This document shows, piece after piece, positions 33,435-40,101 of a stretch of DNA of 40,101 nucleotides; position 1 is the stretch's first letter; the number at the start of each line of letters is the position of its first letter. The translations under genes were made by a program, and so were the position numbers. The stretch comes from Protofrankia sp. CiT1 (lineage in GTDB: Bacteria; Actinomycetota; Actinomycetes; Frankiales; Frankiaceae), in NCBI RefSeq assembly GCF_917627385.1, contig NZ_CAKJTL010000182.1, forward strand, positions 1-40,101. The letters are read 5' to 3'. The notes under the pieces were generated by a model. That model was not told the origin of the DNA and ran no database searches. It saw nothing but the letters and a program-made list of their open reading frames with translations.

Positions 33435-33463
33435 ATGAAAACGGTTCCCGGTTCGGATGTCAA
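33435..33463 (-). promoter_or_regulatory. Candidate promoter with Zur-like half box upstream of the metal importer operon
   Basis: On the minus strand TTGACA (33463-33458) is followed by 17 bases and TTTCAT (33440-33435), matching sigma-70-type elements at 6/6 and 4/6 positions. The overlapping TGAAAACGGTTCCCG (33436-33450) partly resembles an actinobacterial Zur-type box (TGAAAAxxxTTTTCA), but its right half is degenerate. It sits 20-50 bp upstream of the binding-protein start. Confidence 0.35.
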
Positions 33464-33494
33464 ATTATGATGTGCCCGCTCTCGGGCGCGACGG

Positions 33495-34445
33495 TCAGGG
33501 CGTGTCCGCCTCGCCGCTGTCCGCCGCACTGGGCCGATCCGTGGCGGACCCCGTCGCACGATCAGACCGATCATGATCGTCAATGAGGCCACTGAACGCG
33601 GCAAGCCCGCCGAAGGCCTTCGTCAGCTCACTCGGAATGATCCAAATCTTGTTCGCGTCGCCTTCCGCGAGGCGCGGCAGAGTCTGCAGGTACTGGTAGG
33701 CGAGAAGCTTGCGGTCCGGGTTACCGTCGTGGATCGCCTGGAACACCGTGGTGATGGCCTGGGCCTCGCCCTGCGCCGCGAGGATCTTCGCTTCCCTCTC
33801 ACCCTGAGCCCGCAGGATCGCGGCCTGTTTCGCGCCCTCAGCGCGCAGGATCTCGCTCTGCTTGACGCCCTCGGCAGACAGGATCGCGGCCCGGCGGTCC
33901 CGCTCGGCGCGCATCTGTTTTTCCATCGAGTCCTGGATTGACGGTGGTGGCTCAATCGCCTTGATCTCCACCCGGTTCACCCGGATACCCCACTTACCGG
34001 TTGCCTCGTCAAGGACACCGCGCAACCGGGTGTTGATTTCATCGCGGGAGGTCAGGGTCTGCTCCAGGTTCAAACTACCGATTACGTTGCGCAACGTGGT
34101 GACCGTGAGCTGCTCGATCGCGCGAATCACATCGGCAATCTCATAGATGGACGCCCGCGGGTCGGTGACCTGAAAGTAGATGACCGTATCGATACTGACG
34201 ACAAGATTATCCTCAGTGATCACCGGTTGCGGCGGAAACGTCACCACCTGTTCACGCAGGTCGACGCGCTCCCTGATCCGGTCCACCACGGGGATGACGA
34301 TGGCCAGGCCCGGGCCCAGCGTCCGGTGGTAGCGACCGAGACGCTCGACCACGACCGCACGGGCCTGCGCTACCACCCGCACGGATCTGGCAAGGAACAC
34401 CAGCAGCACCAGTACGACGACGGCAGCAGCGATCAGCCCGGCCAT
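33495..34445 (-). CDS. SPFH/Band 7 stomatin-like membrane protein
   Basis: From the ATG at 34445, with GGGGTGG five bases upstream, this encodes 316 residues. One N-terminal membrane anchor (LIAAAVVVLVLLVFLA) precedes a Band 7 domain: VVAQARAVVVERLGRYHRTLGPGLAIVIPVVDRIRERVDLREQVV, then VITEDNLVVSIDTVIYFQVTDP. A long alpha-helical coiled region follows, with repeated AEG-x-KQ-x-x-IL-x-AE/Q units (RAAILSAEGVKQSEILRAEG...). This is the slipin/HflK-like group that scaffolds membrane microdomains. The NfeD gene 69 bp upstream is its usual operon partner. The C-terminus ends in a short acidic, hydrophilic tail. Confidence 0.93.
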   Translation of the reverse strand: MAGLIAAAVVVLVLLVFLARSVRVVAQARAVVVERLGRYHRTLGPGLAIVIPVVDRIRERVDLREQVVTFPPQPVITEDNLVVSIDTVIYFQVTDPRASIYEIADVIRAIEQLTVTTLRNVIGSLNLEQTLTSRDEINTRLRGVLDEATGKWGIRVNRVEIKAIEPPPSIQDSMEKQMRAERDRRAAILSAEGVKQSEILRAEGAKQAAILRAQGEREAKILAAQGEAQAITTVFQAIHDGNPDRKLLAYQYLQTLPRLAEGDANKIWIIPSELTKAFGGLAAFSGLIDDHDRSDRATGSATDRPSAADSGEADTP

Positions 34446-34514
34446 CAGGACCACCCCGTTGCCACGCGTAAGCCCCGCAGCGGCATCGTCATCACGTCAG
34501 CGCCTCCGGTCTTC

Positions 34515-34955
34515 CTACGTCCACAGCTCGGCGGGATGGACGATGGCCGTCGCGCCGTCAATACGCAACACCCGGACAATGCTTCCCGGTTGGAGCGCAT
34601 GGCCCGCGACCGGCATGCGCGCCGACCACACCTCACCGCCGATCTTGACCCGACCACCGTTGCCGTCGACGGGCTCCAGCACGATCCCGGTTTTTCCGAT
34701 CAACGCATCCACACCCATCGCGACCCCCGGCGGCTGGTTCAGATGGCGCCTGGCAACCGGCCGCAGCCCGAACAGAAGCGCGACAGAAGCGGCCGCGAAC
34801 GCCGCGAGTTGCGCGACGGAACCGCCACCGACACCCGCCACGACAGCGGCGACGAGGGCCGCGATCGCGGTCATTCCGAGGATCAGAGCGAGTGTCAGCA
34901 GCTCACCGGCCCCGAGAACCCCGGCGATCATCAACCACCAGAGCCACGCTGACAT
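34515..34955 (-). CDS. NfeD-family membrane protein with OB-fold domain
   Basis: The 146-residue protein has two N-terminal membrane stretches (WLWWLMIAGVLGAGELLTLALILGMTAIAALVAAVVAG and AQLAAFAAASVALLFGL) and a C-terminal OB-like domain (ALIGKTGIVLEPVDGNGGRVKIGGEVWSARMP, then GSIVRVLRIDGATAIVHP). This is the short NfeD1b form without the protease half. NfeD proteins are encoded with stomatins and interact with them at the membrane. The SPFH gene follows on the same strand. Repeat copy B lies 67 bp upstream of its start. Confidence 0.92.
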   Translation of the reverse strand: MSAWLWWLMIAGVLGAGELLTLALILGMTAIAALVAAVVAGVGGGSVAQLAAFAAASVALLFGLRPVARRHLNQPPGVAMGVDALIGKTGIVLEPVDGNGGRVKIGGEVWSARMPVAGHALQPGSIVRVLRIDGATAIVHPAELWT

Positions 34956-35021
34956 ACTGTCATCGTAGGCATCGTGCGACCTGTTGTGAACGACTTGCTG
35001 TGGACGTGGAACCCGGGGTTA

Positions 35022-35184
35022 AGAGCGACCGGCAATAGGGGTGTGGATCAAGGAGCGGGGCTGGGGTGCGTAGATCGCGAGGCGGCGGAGGGAGTCACCC
35101 TGGTGCTGGGTGGCGACCGACGACAACGCGGCGAGGTGCGTGCCCCAGCCCCGCGACGCCGCGTCCCCTATTGCCGGTCGCTCT
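35022..35184 (+). repeat. Palindromic repeat element, copy B (163 bp)
   Basis: This is the best-preserved copy: the 20-bp terminal inverted repeats AGAGCGACCGGCAATAGGGG are perfect, and the inner inverted pair CGGGGCTGGGG/CCCCAGCCCCG is perfect too. TAA flanks both ends of GAGCG...CGCTC. The right end lies only nine bases from the SDR stop codon, so it sits immediately downstream of that gene. It is identical to copy A except at six positions. Confidence 0.87.
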
Positions 35185-35193
35185 AAGCCGATA

Positions 35194-35997
35194 TCAGGAT
35201 GCGGCGACCAAACGACGTACAAGATCTGTATCGGCGGACCGGCGCAGAAGATACTCACGGACCTCTCCGGCCGCCGCGTGCACGACCCGCCCGGTGATGT
35301 CGCAGGCCTCGGGCGAGGCGAGCATCGTCACCACCCGGGACACGTGCTCAGGGGCGAGATCGAGCCCAGCCGAAAGACCGGCGTCGAGCGCTCCCGCCGA
35401 CATCCGGGTACGGGCGCCCGGCGAGATCGCGTTGACCGTGATGCCGTACCGGGCACCCTCCTTCGCCGTCGCCATGGTCAGCCCCCAGATCGCCGCCTTG
35501 GCCGAGGAATAGGCGACCGTGTCGGACATCCGCATGTCCAGCGCGGCCTCGGAAATCGTGTTGATGATCCGGCCGAAGCCCTGGGCGCGCATGTGCCCGA
35601 ACGCGGCTCTCGTCGTGCCGACGCTGCCTCTGACATGAACGGCGAACACCCGATCGAGGGCCTCCTCGGTCAGCGCCTCGACCCCCGAAGTGTCAACGAT
35701 CCCGGCGTTGTTCACCAGGATGTCGATCCGCCCGAACACGTCTCGTGCCCGCTCCACCGCGACCGCGGCGCCAGCAAAGGTCGATATGTCGGACATATCC
35801 GCCAAAGCACGGCCGCCAGCGGCTGTGATCTCGGCAACCAGGCTGCTGGCAACCGGATCACCGCTGGTCAGACCATCGAGGCTCGCCCCGACGTCGTTGA
35901 CGACCACCGCGGCGCCGGCAGCGGCCAGCAACCGCGCGTGCGCCGCACCCAGCCCTCGTCCCGCTCCGGTGATCAGAGCGACCCGTCCTGTCAACAT
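35194..35997 (-). CDS. Short-chain dehydrogenase, MFE-2/hydroxyacyl-CoA dehydrogenase-like
   Basis: From an ATG at 35997 this encodes 267 residues. Motifs: TGAGRGLGAAHARLL (NAD binding), VVVNDVGASLDG after beta-2, ILVNNAGIVD, and YSSAK catalytic tyrosine and lysine. The VVVND-x-G segment and the RIINTISEAALDMRMSDTVAYSSAKAAIWGLTMATAKEGARYGITVNAISPGARTRM region resemble the 3-hydroxyacyl-CoA dehydrogenase module of peroxisomal MFE-2-type enzymes. This suggests CoA-thioester oxidation rather than FabG activity. It is 92 bp downstream of the second Liv-type binding-protein gene on the same strand, with a hairpin between them. Confidence 0.85.
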   Translation of the reverse strand: MLTGRVALITGAGRGLGAAHARLLAAAGAAVVVNDVGASLDGLTSGDPVASSLVAEITAAGGRALADMSDISTFAGAAVAVERARDVFGRIDILVNNAGIVDTSGVEALTEEALDRVFAVHVRGSVGTTRAAFGHMRAQGFGRIINTISEAALDMRMSDTVAYSSAKAAIWGLTMATAKEGARYGITVNAISPGARTRMSAGALDAGLSAGLDLAPEHVSRVVTMLASPEACDITGRVVHAAAGEVREYLLRRSADTDLVRRLVAAS

Positions 35998-36051
35998 GTT
36001 CTCATCGTCTCGACCTCGTGTGTGCCGCGCCTGGGCGCGAAGCCCTTTGAT

Positions 36052-36082
36052 CCGGCCGGGCCACCGTTCGCGGCCCGGCCGG
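36052..36082 (-). terminator. GC-rich hairpin after the second binding-protein gene
   Basis: CCGGCCGGGCC (36052-36062) and GGCCCGGCCGG (36072-36082) form a perfect 11-bp stem with a nine-base loop, eight bases past the stop codon at 36090. No T-run follows. Confidence 0.6.
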
Positions 36083-36089
36083 TGGTGCA

Positions 36090-37361
36090 TCAGGATGGGT
36101 TGAACACGTTGATCGACTGCCCGTCGAACAGCGGGACGCGCCTGCCATCCCTGAGTTCCGAGAACCGCACATCGGTCGTGAAGATCCTGTTGTCCGGGGA
36201 GATGACCTGAACCGGCTTGGCGAAGTTCACCTTCGGTAGTGGTGAGTAGTCAATATCACCGGCGGTGTTGAGTGCCTGGGCCAGGCTCTCGCCATCAACC
36301 GTTGTGATCTTGGCTGCCAGCTCGGCTACCAGGTGGGTCGTCCCCCACATGATCAGGCCCTCGTCGGTCAGCTCGTTCGCGGACGTGCCGTTGGCGACGG
36401 CCTCGTCGTGGAACTTCTTCACCGCGGGCACGTTGGTATCGGTCACCGCGGGATTCTGCGCAACGAGAACCACACCGGTGGCGGCCGCGCCCAACCGATC
36501 GATCCCCTTCTGACTGACCTGGCTCGAGCCGTAGGCCACGGTCTCGTTGTTGCCGGACTGGCGCAGTGTCTGGGTCAGTCGCTCGAAGCCTGCGCCGCCG
36601 AGCACGACATCGACGCAGTCAGTGCCGCTGAGGTTGGCCGCGTAGGTCGTGTAGTCAGTGGCGGTCGGTGGTATGAAGACGTTCCTGGGAGGCGGCAGGT
36701 TGTACGGCTTGAGGCCCAGACCAATCAGCGAGGCGGAGTTACGGCCGGCCGCGAGGTCGACGATGGCCGCTGCGGGGGTCTTCTTGCCGAGCTTGCCGCA
36801 GGCGGTTCCACCGCCCGCGACCTCGATGACGCCAGAGATGAACGGGTACGAGTACGGGCTCTTCAGCTCGCTGGCGCTGTTCGGGATCTGACCGACCACG
36901 GGGATCTTCCCCTTCTCCAGGATCGGCATGTACCGGTCACCGTTCGCGGAACTTCCGGTAACGAACAGGTACTTGCCGGCGACCGCCTGGTTCGCGCAGT
37001 CGGCGGCCTTGTTCGGGTCAAACTGATCGTCACAAGCGGTAACCTGAAGCGGCCGGCCATTGATACCACCCGCCTTGTTGATCGCGGCGGCGGCGGCATC
37101 CACAGCCGGCGGAATGTCGGTAAACGCCTCCGATGGCCCGGACAGCGCAGTGATGACCATCATCTTGATCGGCTCACCAGACAACTGACTGCCTGTGCTC
37201 GCACTCGCCTCAGGCGTGTTCCCGGTCGAGCCGCTCCCGCATGCCGCCAACGCAAGCATGCCCGCCAAACTTACGGCAATAAATAACTTTCCGCATACAT
37301 TCCAATTCCTCCGGTAATTTAGATAATAAAAAGTGACTTTCTGTATTAAAAAATTAACCAT
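36090..37361 (-). CDS. Second Liv-type substrate-binding lipoprotein
   Basis: From the ATG at 37361 this encodes 423 residues. The lipobox is LALAAC, reached only after about 40 residues (MVNFLIQKVTFYYLNYRRNW, then VCGKLFIAVSLAGMLALAAC), an unusually long N-region. The mature part is a type I periplasmic binding protein: IKMMVITALSGPSEAFTDIPPAVDAAAAAINKAGGINGRPLQVTACDDQFDPNKAADCANQAV, then YLFVTGSSANGDRYMPILEKGKIPVVGQIPNS. Its four mature cysteines are typical of actinobacterial members. The start is doubtful: a better ribosome site, CGGAGGAATTGG, lies at about 37300-37311 before an ATG in another frame. No permease or ATPase gene is adjacent, so it may feed the fused Liv importer. Confidence 0.85.
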   Translation of the reverse strand: MVNFLIQKVTFYYLNYRRNWNVCGKLFIAVSLAGMLALAACGSGSTGNTPEASASTGSQLSGEPIKMMVITALSGPSEAFTDIPPAVDAAAAAINKAGGINGRPLQVTACDDQFDPNKAADCANQAVAGKYLFVTGSSANGDRYMPILEKGKIPVVGQIPNSASELKSPYSYPFISGVIEVAGGGTACGKLGKKTPAAAIVDLAAGRNSASLIGLGLKPYNLPPPRNVFIPPTATDYTTYAANLSGTDCVDVVLGGAGFERLTQTLRQSGNNETVAYGSSQVSQKGIDRLGAAATGVVLVAQNPAVTDTNVPAVKKFHDEAVANGTSANELTDEGLIMWGTTHLVAELAAKITTVDGESLAQALNTAGDIDYSPLPKVNFAKPVQVISPDNRIFTTDVRFSELRDGRRVPLFDGQSINVFNPS

Positions 37362-37571
37362 AGAGTCACCATCAGGAGGATTCCGGGCGGCCCGCCGCTG
37401 CCGCGGCCAGCCGGCGAAGTCGGACAACATCTCGGACAACATCTACGAGCTCGGGCCCCCTCACCCCTAAAAACCTTAAATGAACAATAATTTAGCTAAA
37501 TGTGATCTCTTCGAAGGTAGCCGTCACGTCCAGCCGCCCACGCACACCCCAACCCCTTCCCCGACATGCCG

Positions 37572-37610
37572 AGGGCACCACAGCGCAGGGATGCCGCGCT
37601 GTGGTGCCCT
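37572..37610 (-). terminator. Very strong hairpin downstream of the amidohydrolase gene
   Basis: AGGGCACCACAGCGC (37572-37586) and GCGCTGTGGTGCCCT (37596-37610) form a perfect 15-bp stem around a nine-base loop. It follows the amidohydrolase stop after the GGCCCT tract and is a likely transcription end for that gene. The rest of the 37362-37691 gap is the AT-rich promoter side of the binding-protein gene, with no further gene. Confidence 0.65.
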
Positions 37611-37670
37611 GGCCCTGGCCCTGGCCCTGGCCCTGGCCCTGGCCCTGGCCCTGGCCCTGGCCCTGGCCCT
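37611..37670. repeat. GGCCCT x10 hexanucleotide tandem repeat
   Basis: Ten uninterrupted copies of GGCCCT fill exactly 60 bases. The tract begins directly at the end of the 15-bp hairpin stem, whose last bases TGCCCT resemble another unit. It ends 22 bp before the amidohydrolase stop codon. Such a perfect tract is prone to slippage. A Leu-Ala or Gly-Pro repeat peptide could be read through it, but no supported gene does so. Confidence 0.97.
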
Positions 37671-37691
37671 GATGGTCGTCGGCGATGGCCG

Positions 37692-38894
37692 CTACCCGGC
37701 GAGAACCGGCGGGAGCTCGAGCATGCGGATGGCGTTCGTCCGTACTATCTTCTCGATATCAGCGGCAGGAATATCCCGCATTGCCTGTTCGGCGTAGCCA
37801 CGGGTGTTCGGCCAGGTGGTGTCCTGGTGCGGGTAGTCACTTTCAAAAGTGATCTGGTCTACGCCGATGGCATGACGGCTGACAAGCCCGAAGTCATCCT
37901 CGAAAAAACACCCGTAAACCCGGCCGGCCACATAGCTGCTGGGCGCCTCCGTCATTTCTGGCGGCAGCCCGGACGCGGCATTACCCATACGCCAGACCCG
38001 GTCGGCGCGTTCGAACAGGTACGGCATCCACCCGATCTGGCTTTCCGAGAAAGCAATCTTCAGGGTGGGGAAACGTGCAAGTACGCCGGACAGCAGCCAG
38101 TCCGCCATCGCCATCTGGGAGTTCACCGCGGTGATTGCGATCCGTACGCTGGTCGGCGCGTCCGCCGAAGTGGTGAGGAACTGCGAGGACGAGCCGATAT
38201 GCATGCATATCACGGTCGCGGTCTCCGCGCAGGCCCGCAGCAGCGGATCCCATCGCCGTTCGGCATCGTGCAGGCTTGGCAGGCCAAGCTTTGCCGGAAG
38301 TTCGCTGAAAGCGACAGCGCGCACACCACGAGCGGCGTTTCGACGCACCTCGGCCGCCGCGAGCTCGACGTCCCACAACGGGATCAGACAGAGCGGGATA
38401 AGCCGGCCGCCGCTGTCGCCGCACCACTCCTCGACCATCCAGTTGTTATAGGCGTGCACACACGCCAACGCGAGGTCCTTGTCCTTGGCTTCGTAGAAAG
38501 TCTGGCCGCAGAACCTGGGGAAGGTCGGGAAGCACAGGGACCGTTCGACATGATTCACATCCATATCAACCAGACGTGCCGCCGGCTCGTAGAATCCTGG
38601 CCGCATCTGGTCGTACCCCACCGGTTCCTTACCGATCTCCTCCGGTTTCAGGCCCGCGGACGCCATTCCCGCGACCACTGCGTACCGGAGGTCCTCGTAC
38701 ACCCACCAGTCGGTCTCCGGGCCGCTCGTGGCCATCCGGAACGGCCAGCCGTTTGCCGGGATCATCTCGTACGGCGCACGCACCACCCGTGGGCCCGCCT
38801 CGCGGTACCTGCTGGGCAGCCAGTCCCGCCACAGGTGCGGCGGCTCAATCACGTGGTCGTCCACGGAAATGATGGCCGGAATGTCAGTTGTCAT
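37692..38894 (-). CDS. Amidohydrolase-2 family TIM-barrel metal hydrolase/decarboxylase
   Basis: The 400-residue protein starts at an ATG with GGAGG four bases upstream. Residues SVDDHVIEPPHLWRDWLP (about 10-27) form the metal-site motif of PF04909 proteins (DxHxxEP). VICMHIGSSS supplies the next histidine, and TFESDYPHQDTTWPNTR near 350 supplies the conserved aspartate and histidine. The family includes ACMSD-type decarboxylases and hydrolases of ring or diketone intermediates. Actinobacteria carry many paralogues near acyl-CoA catabolic genes, as here. The substrate is unknown. It diverges from the TetR gene, which is the natural candidate for its control. Confidence 0.9.
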   Translation of the reverse strand: MTTDIPAIISVDDHVIEPPHLWRDWLPSRYREAGPRVVRAPYEMIPANGWPFRMATSGPETDWWVYEDLRYAVVAGMASAGLKPEEIGKEPVGYDQMRPGFYEPAARLVDMDVNHVERSLCFPTFPRFCGQTFYEAKDKDLALACVHAYNNWMVEEWCGDSGGRLIPLCLIPLWDVELAAAEVRRNAARGVRAVAFSELPAKLGLPSLHDAERRWDPLLRACAETATVICMHIGSSSQFLTTSADAPTSVRIAITAVNSQMAMADWLLSGVLARFPTLKIAFSESQIGWMPYLFERADRVWRMGNAASGLPPEMTEAPSSYVAGRVYGCFFEDDFGLVSRHAIGVDQITFESDYPHQDTTWPNTRGYAEQAMRDIPAADIEKIVRTNAIRMLELPPVLAG

Positions 38895-39241
38895 CGAACC
38901 TCCGCTGCAGTTTCATGGGTGGCCACCTCGTGACCAGTGCGGCCGGCCACCGGCCCGCTGGACGATCAGGAACCGGTCGTGGGGCCAGCGGCCGACCAGG
39001 CCCGCGAGCGTGGCCCGGTCAGCCCCGCACCCCGCGCGGCAGCACCATCGAGGCCCCCATTCATGATCAACTCATGAGCCTAACGTACACATAACTGACA
39101 GCCCGACCGACCAACAGCTCCTGGACGGACGGAGGGTCAGCTGGCATCGAGAACTAAAGCAGTTGTGCCAGAAGATGAAAAGAGCTGGAACGGTCCGGAC
39201 GGCCCGACGATGCCGGCGGCCGCCCACGTCAGACTGGAAGG
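38895..39241. other. Divergent promoter region between amidohydrolase and TetR genes
   Basis: About 350 bp without a supported gene. It contains the paired TCATGA sites (39061-39077) and, beside them, CCTAACGTACACATAACTGAC, the most AT-rich part and a plausible promoter core for either direction. Confidence 0.5.
39061..39077. promoter_or_regulatory. Paired TCATGA sites, possible TetR operator
   Basis: TCATGA, itself a 6-bp palindrome, occurs at 39061-39066 and 39072-39077, eleven bases apart start to start, about one helical turn. It lies between the divergent amidohydrolase and TetR genes. Binding by the adjacent TetR protein is inferred from position only. Confidence 0.3.
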
Positions 39242-40101
39242 GTGACCGTCTCGACCAGCACCGGCGACCGAGGCCGCAACGGGCGACGCGGCAGCTACGA
39301 CCGCGGCAGGATCACCCGTGATGCCCTGATCGCGGCAGCTGAACGCCTGTTCGCGGAACGAGGGCTCGACGCGGTGTCGCTACGCGAGATTGCGGCCGCC
39401 GCTGGCAGCCACAACACCGGAGCGGCGCAGTACCACTTCGGTAACAAGGAGCGACTCCTCGAAGCAATCTTCGAACATCGCGCGACCGTGCTCAACGCAC
39501 GCAGATCGGTACTACTCGCCCAGGCCGCCGGTGCCAGCGACGCGACCACGCGACCGGCCGGCACGGACGCGGAGCGCCGAGCCGAGATGGTCACGCAGGT
39601 GACGGCGCAGCCGACGGCCATGCTCCAGGCCACGGTCGGGGCCATCGTGCGGCCGTTGGCTGAGCTGGTTGGTCACGGCCAGTACGTCAGTTTCCTGGCC
39701 CGGCTGCAGGCCGACCATGCGCGCGACCATCGCATCCGCCGGCCGGACAACCTGACAGACACCACGTTTCGCCAGGCCCGGGACATGCTGTGGCACGCGC
39801 TTCCCGCCCTGCCGGAGCCGGTGTTCCGGCGACGCTTCAACCTTGCCATGCGGATGGCCATCGCCGCGCTTGCCGACTACGAACGAGCCCACCCCAACGA
39901 AGCGCACGCCAACGCCGCCGAGCGCCCCGCAACCGCGCCCGCCGACCACGGCCTAGCCGTCCCGCTCTCGGCCGAGAGGCTGGACGATCTGGTTACAGAC
40001 CTGATCGAGGCCATGTCCGGGATGCTGGCAGCCCCGTCATCCCGGCTCGGCCAAGCCCCCGGCCCGGTCGACTCCCCCGCTCTGCCGGCCGACAGCACCG
40101 C
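39242..40101 (+). CDS. TetR/AcrR-family transcriptional regulator (C-terminus beyond window)
   Basis: A GTG at 39242 starts a frame open to the window end (286 codons, no stop). The N-terminal helix-turn-helix is unmistakable: ITRDALIAAAERLFAERGLDAVSLREIAAAAG followed by AAQYHFGNKERLLEAIFEHRA (about residues 24-78), with the YHFGNK(E/A)xLL end of the recognition helix. The remainder is helical, with an insert rich in Ala and Thr after the DNA-binding domain and a long Ala/Pro-rich C-terminal stretch. GGAAGG lies directly before the GTG, closer than ideal. It diverges from the amidohydrolase gene; autoregulation and control of that gene are expected by geometry. The ligand is unknown, an acyl-CoA or aromatic compound being a guess from context. 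Confidence 0.9.
   Translation, partial: MTVSTSTGDRGRNGRRGSYDRGRITRDALIAAAERLFAERGLDAVSLREIAAAAGSHNTGAAQYHFGNKERLLEAIFEHRATVLNARRSVLLAQAAGASDATTRPAGTDAERRAEMVTQVTAQPTAMLQATVGAIVRPLAELVGHGQYVSFLARLQADHARDHRIRRPDNLTDTTFRQARDMLWHALPALPEPVFRRRFNLAMRMAIAALADYERAHPNEAHANAAERPATAPADHGLAVPLSAERLDDLVTDLIEAMSGMLAAPSSRLGQAPGPVDSPALPADST

Noticed and set aside
37561-37797. Plus-strand open frame reading the GGCCCT tract as a Leu-Ala repeat peptide
   Set aside because: The frame runs into the antisense of the amidohydrolase gene, and the repeat is open in several frames simply because it has no stop codons.
1-40101. CRISPR arrays, rRNA or tRNA genes, phage or transposase genes
   Set aside because: No regularly spaced repeats with spacers, no cloverleaf-compatible sequence and no integrase or transposase motif was found by eye on either strand.

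Overview
The window reads as chromosomal DNA of a high-GC actinobacterium. A Frankia-like or related filamentous genus is my best guess, from a WhiB-family regulator, an XRE-TPR regulator, an F420-type luciferase-like monooxygenase, abundant GTG starts and a base composition that looks like roughly 65% GC. No rRNA, tRNA, CRISPR array, phage gene or intact transposase gene was seen. The genus is inference only.

Layout. (1) 1-3.9 kb, minus strand: a sugar/glycolipid operon of PLP sugar aminotransferase, NAD-dependent epimerase, MGDG-synthase-like glycosyltransferase and an EamA/DMT-type membrane protein cut by the window edge. (2) 3.9-12.6 kb: a small unknown protein, a metallophosphoesterase, an alpha/beta hydrolase, a 14-TM MFS exporter with a long palindromic operator, an FmdB zinc ribbon paired with a 6-phosphofructokinase, and a membrane-anchored SpoIIE-type phosphatase. 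(3) 13.2-17.9 kb: a GNAT-AAA+ ATPase fusion with an iterated promoter motif, then a regulatory module in which whiB is translationally coupled to a small unknown gene and faces a divergent XRE-TPR regulator. (4) 18.5-24.6 kb: a lipid/acid catabolic group of nitrilase-type amidase, thiolase, HSD10-type dehydrogenase, LCAD-like acyl-CoA dehydrogenase and LLM oxidoreductase. (5) 25.0-29.7 kb: a compact Liv-type ABC importer in which both ATPases are fused, both permeases are fused, and the binding lipoprotein is divergent. (6) 29.8-33.4 kb: a TroABCD-type metal ABC importer with two permeases. (7) 33.5-35.0 kb: an NfeD/SPFH membrane pair. (8) 35.2-40.1 kb: an SDR, a second Liv-type binding lipoprotein, an amidohydrolase and a TetR regulator running off the end.

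How the genes fit together. Regions 4, 5 and 8 look like one functional theme: uptake of an organic acid or amino-acid-like substrate followed by CoA-dependent beta-oxidation. The second binding protein has no transport genes of its own and may use the fused Liv importer.

Most unusual features: a family of short palindromic repeats (two near-identical 163-bp copies at 24.8 and 35.0 kb, a diverged copy at 19.5 kb and a solo end at 21.0 kb), the GNAT-AAA+ fusion, a ten-unit GGCCCT microsatellite beside a strong hairpin, and an AT-rich gene-free stretch at 18.0-18.25 kb with a dyad and a dense GATC cluster.
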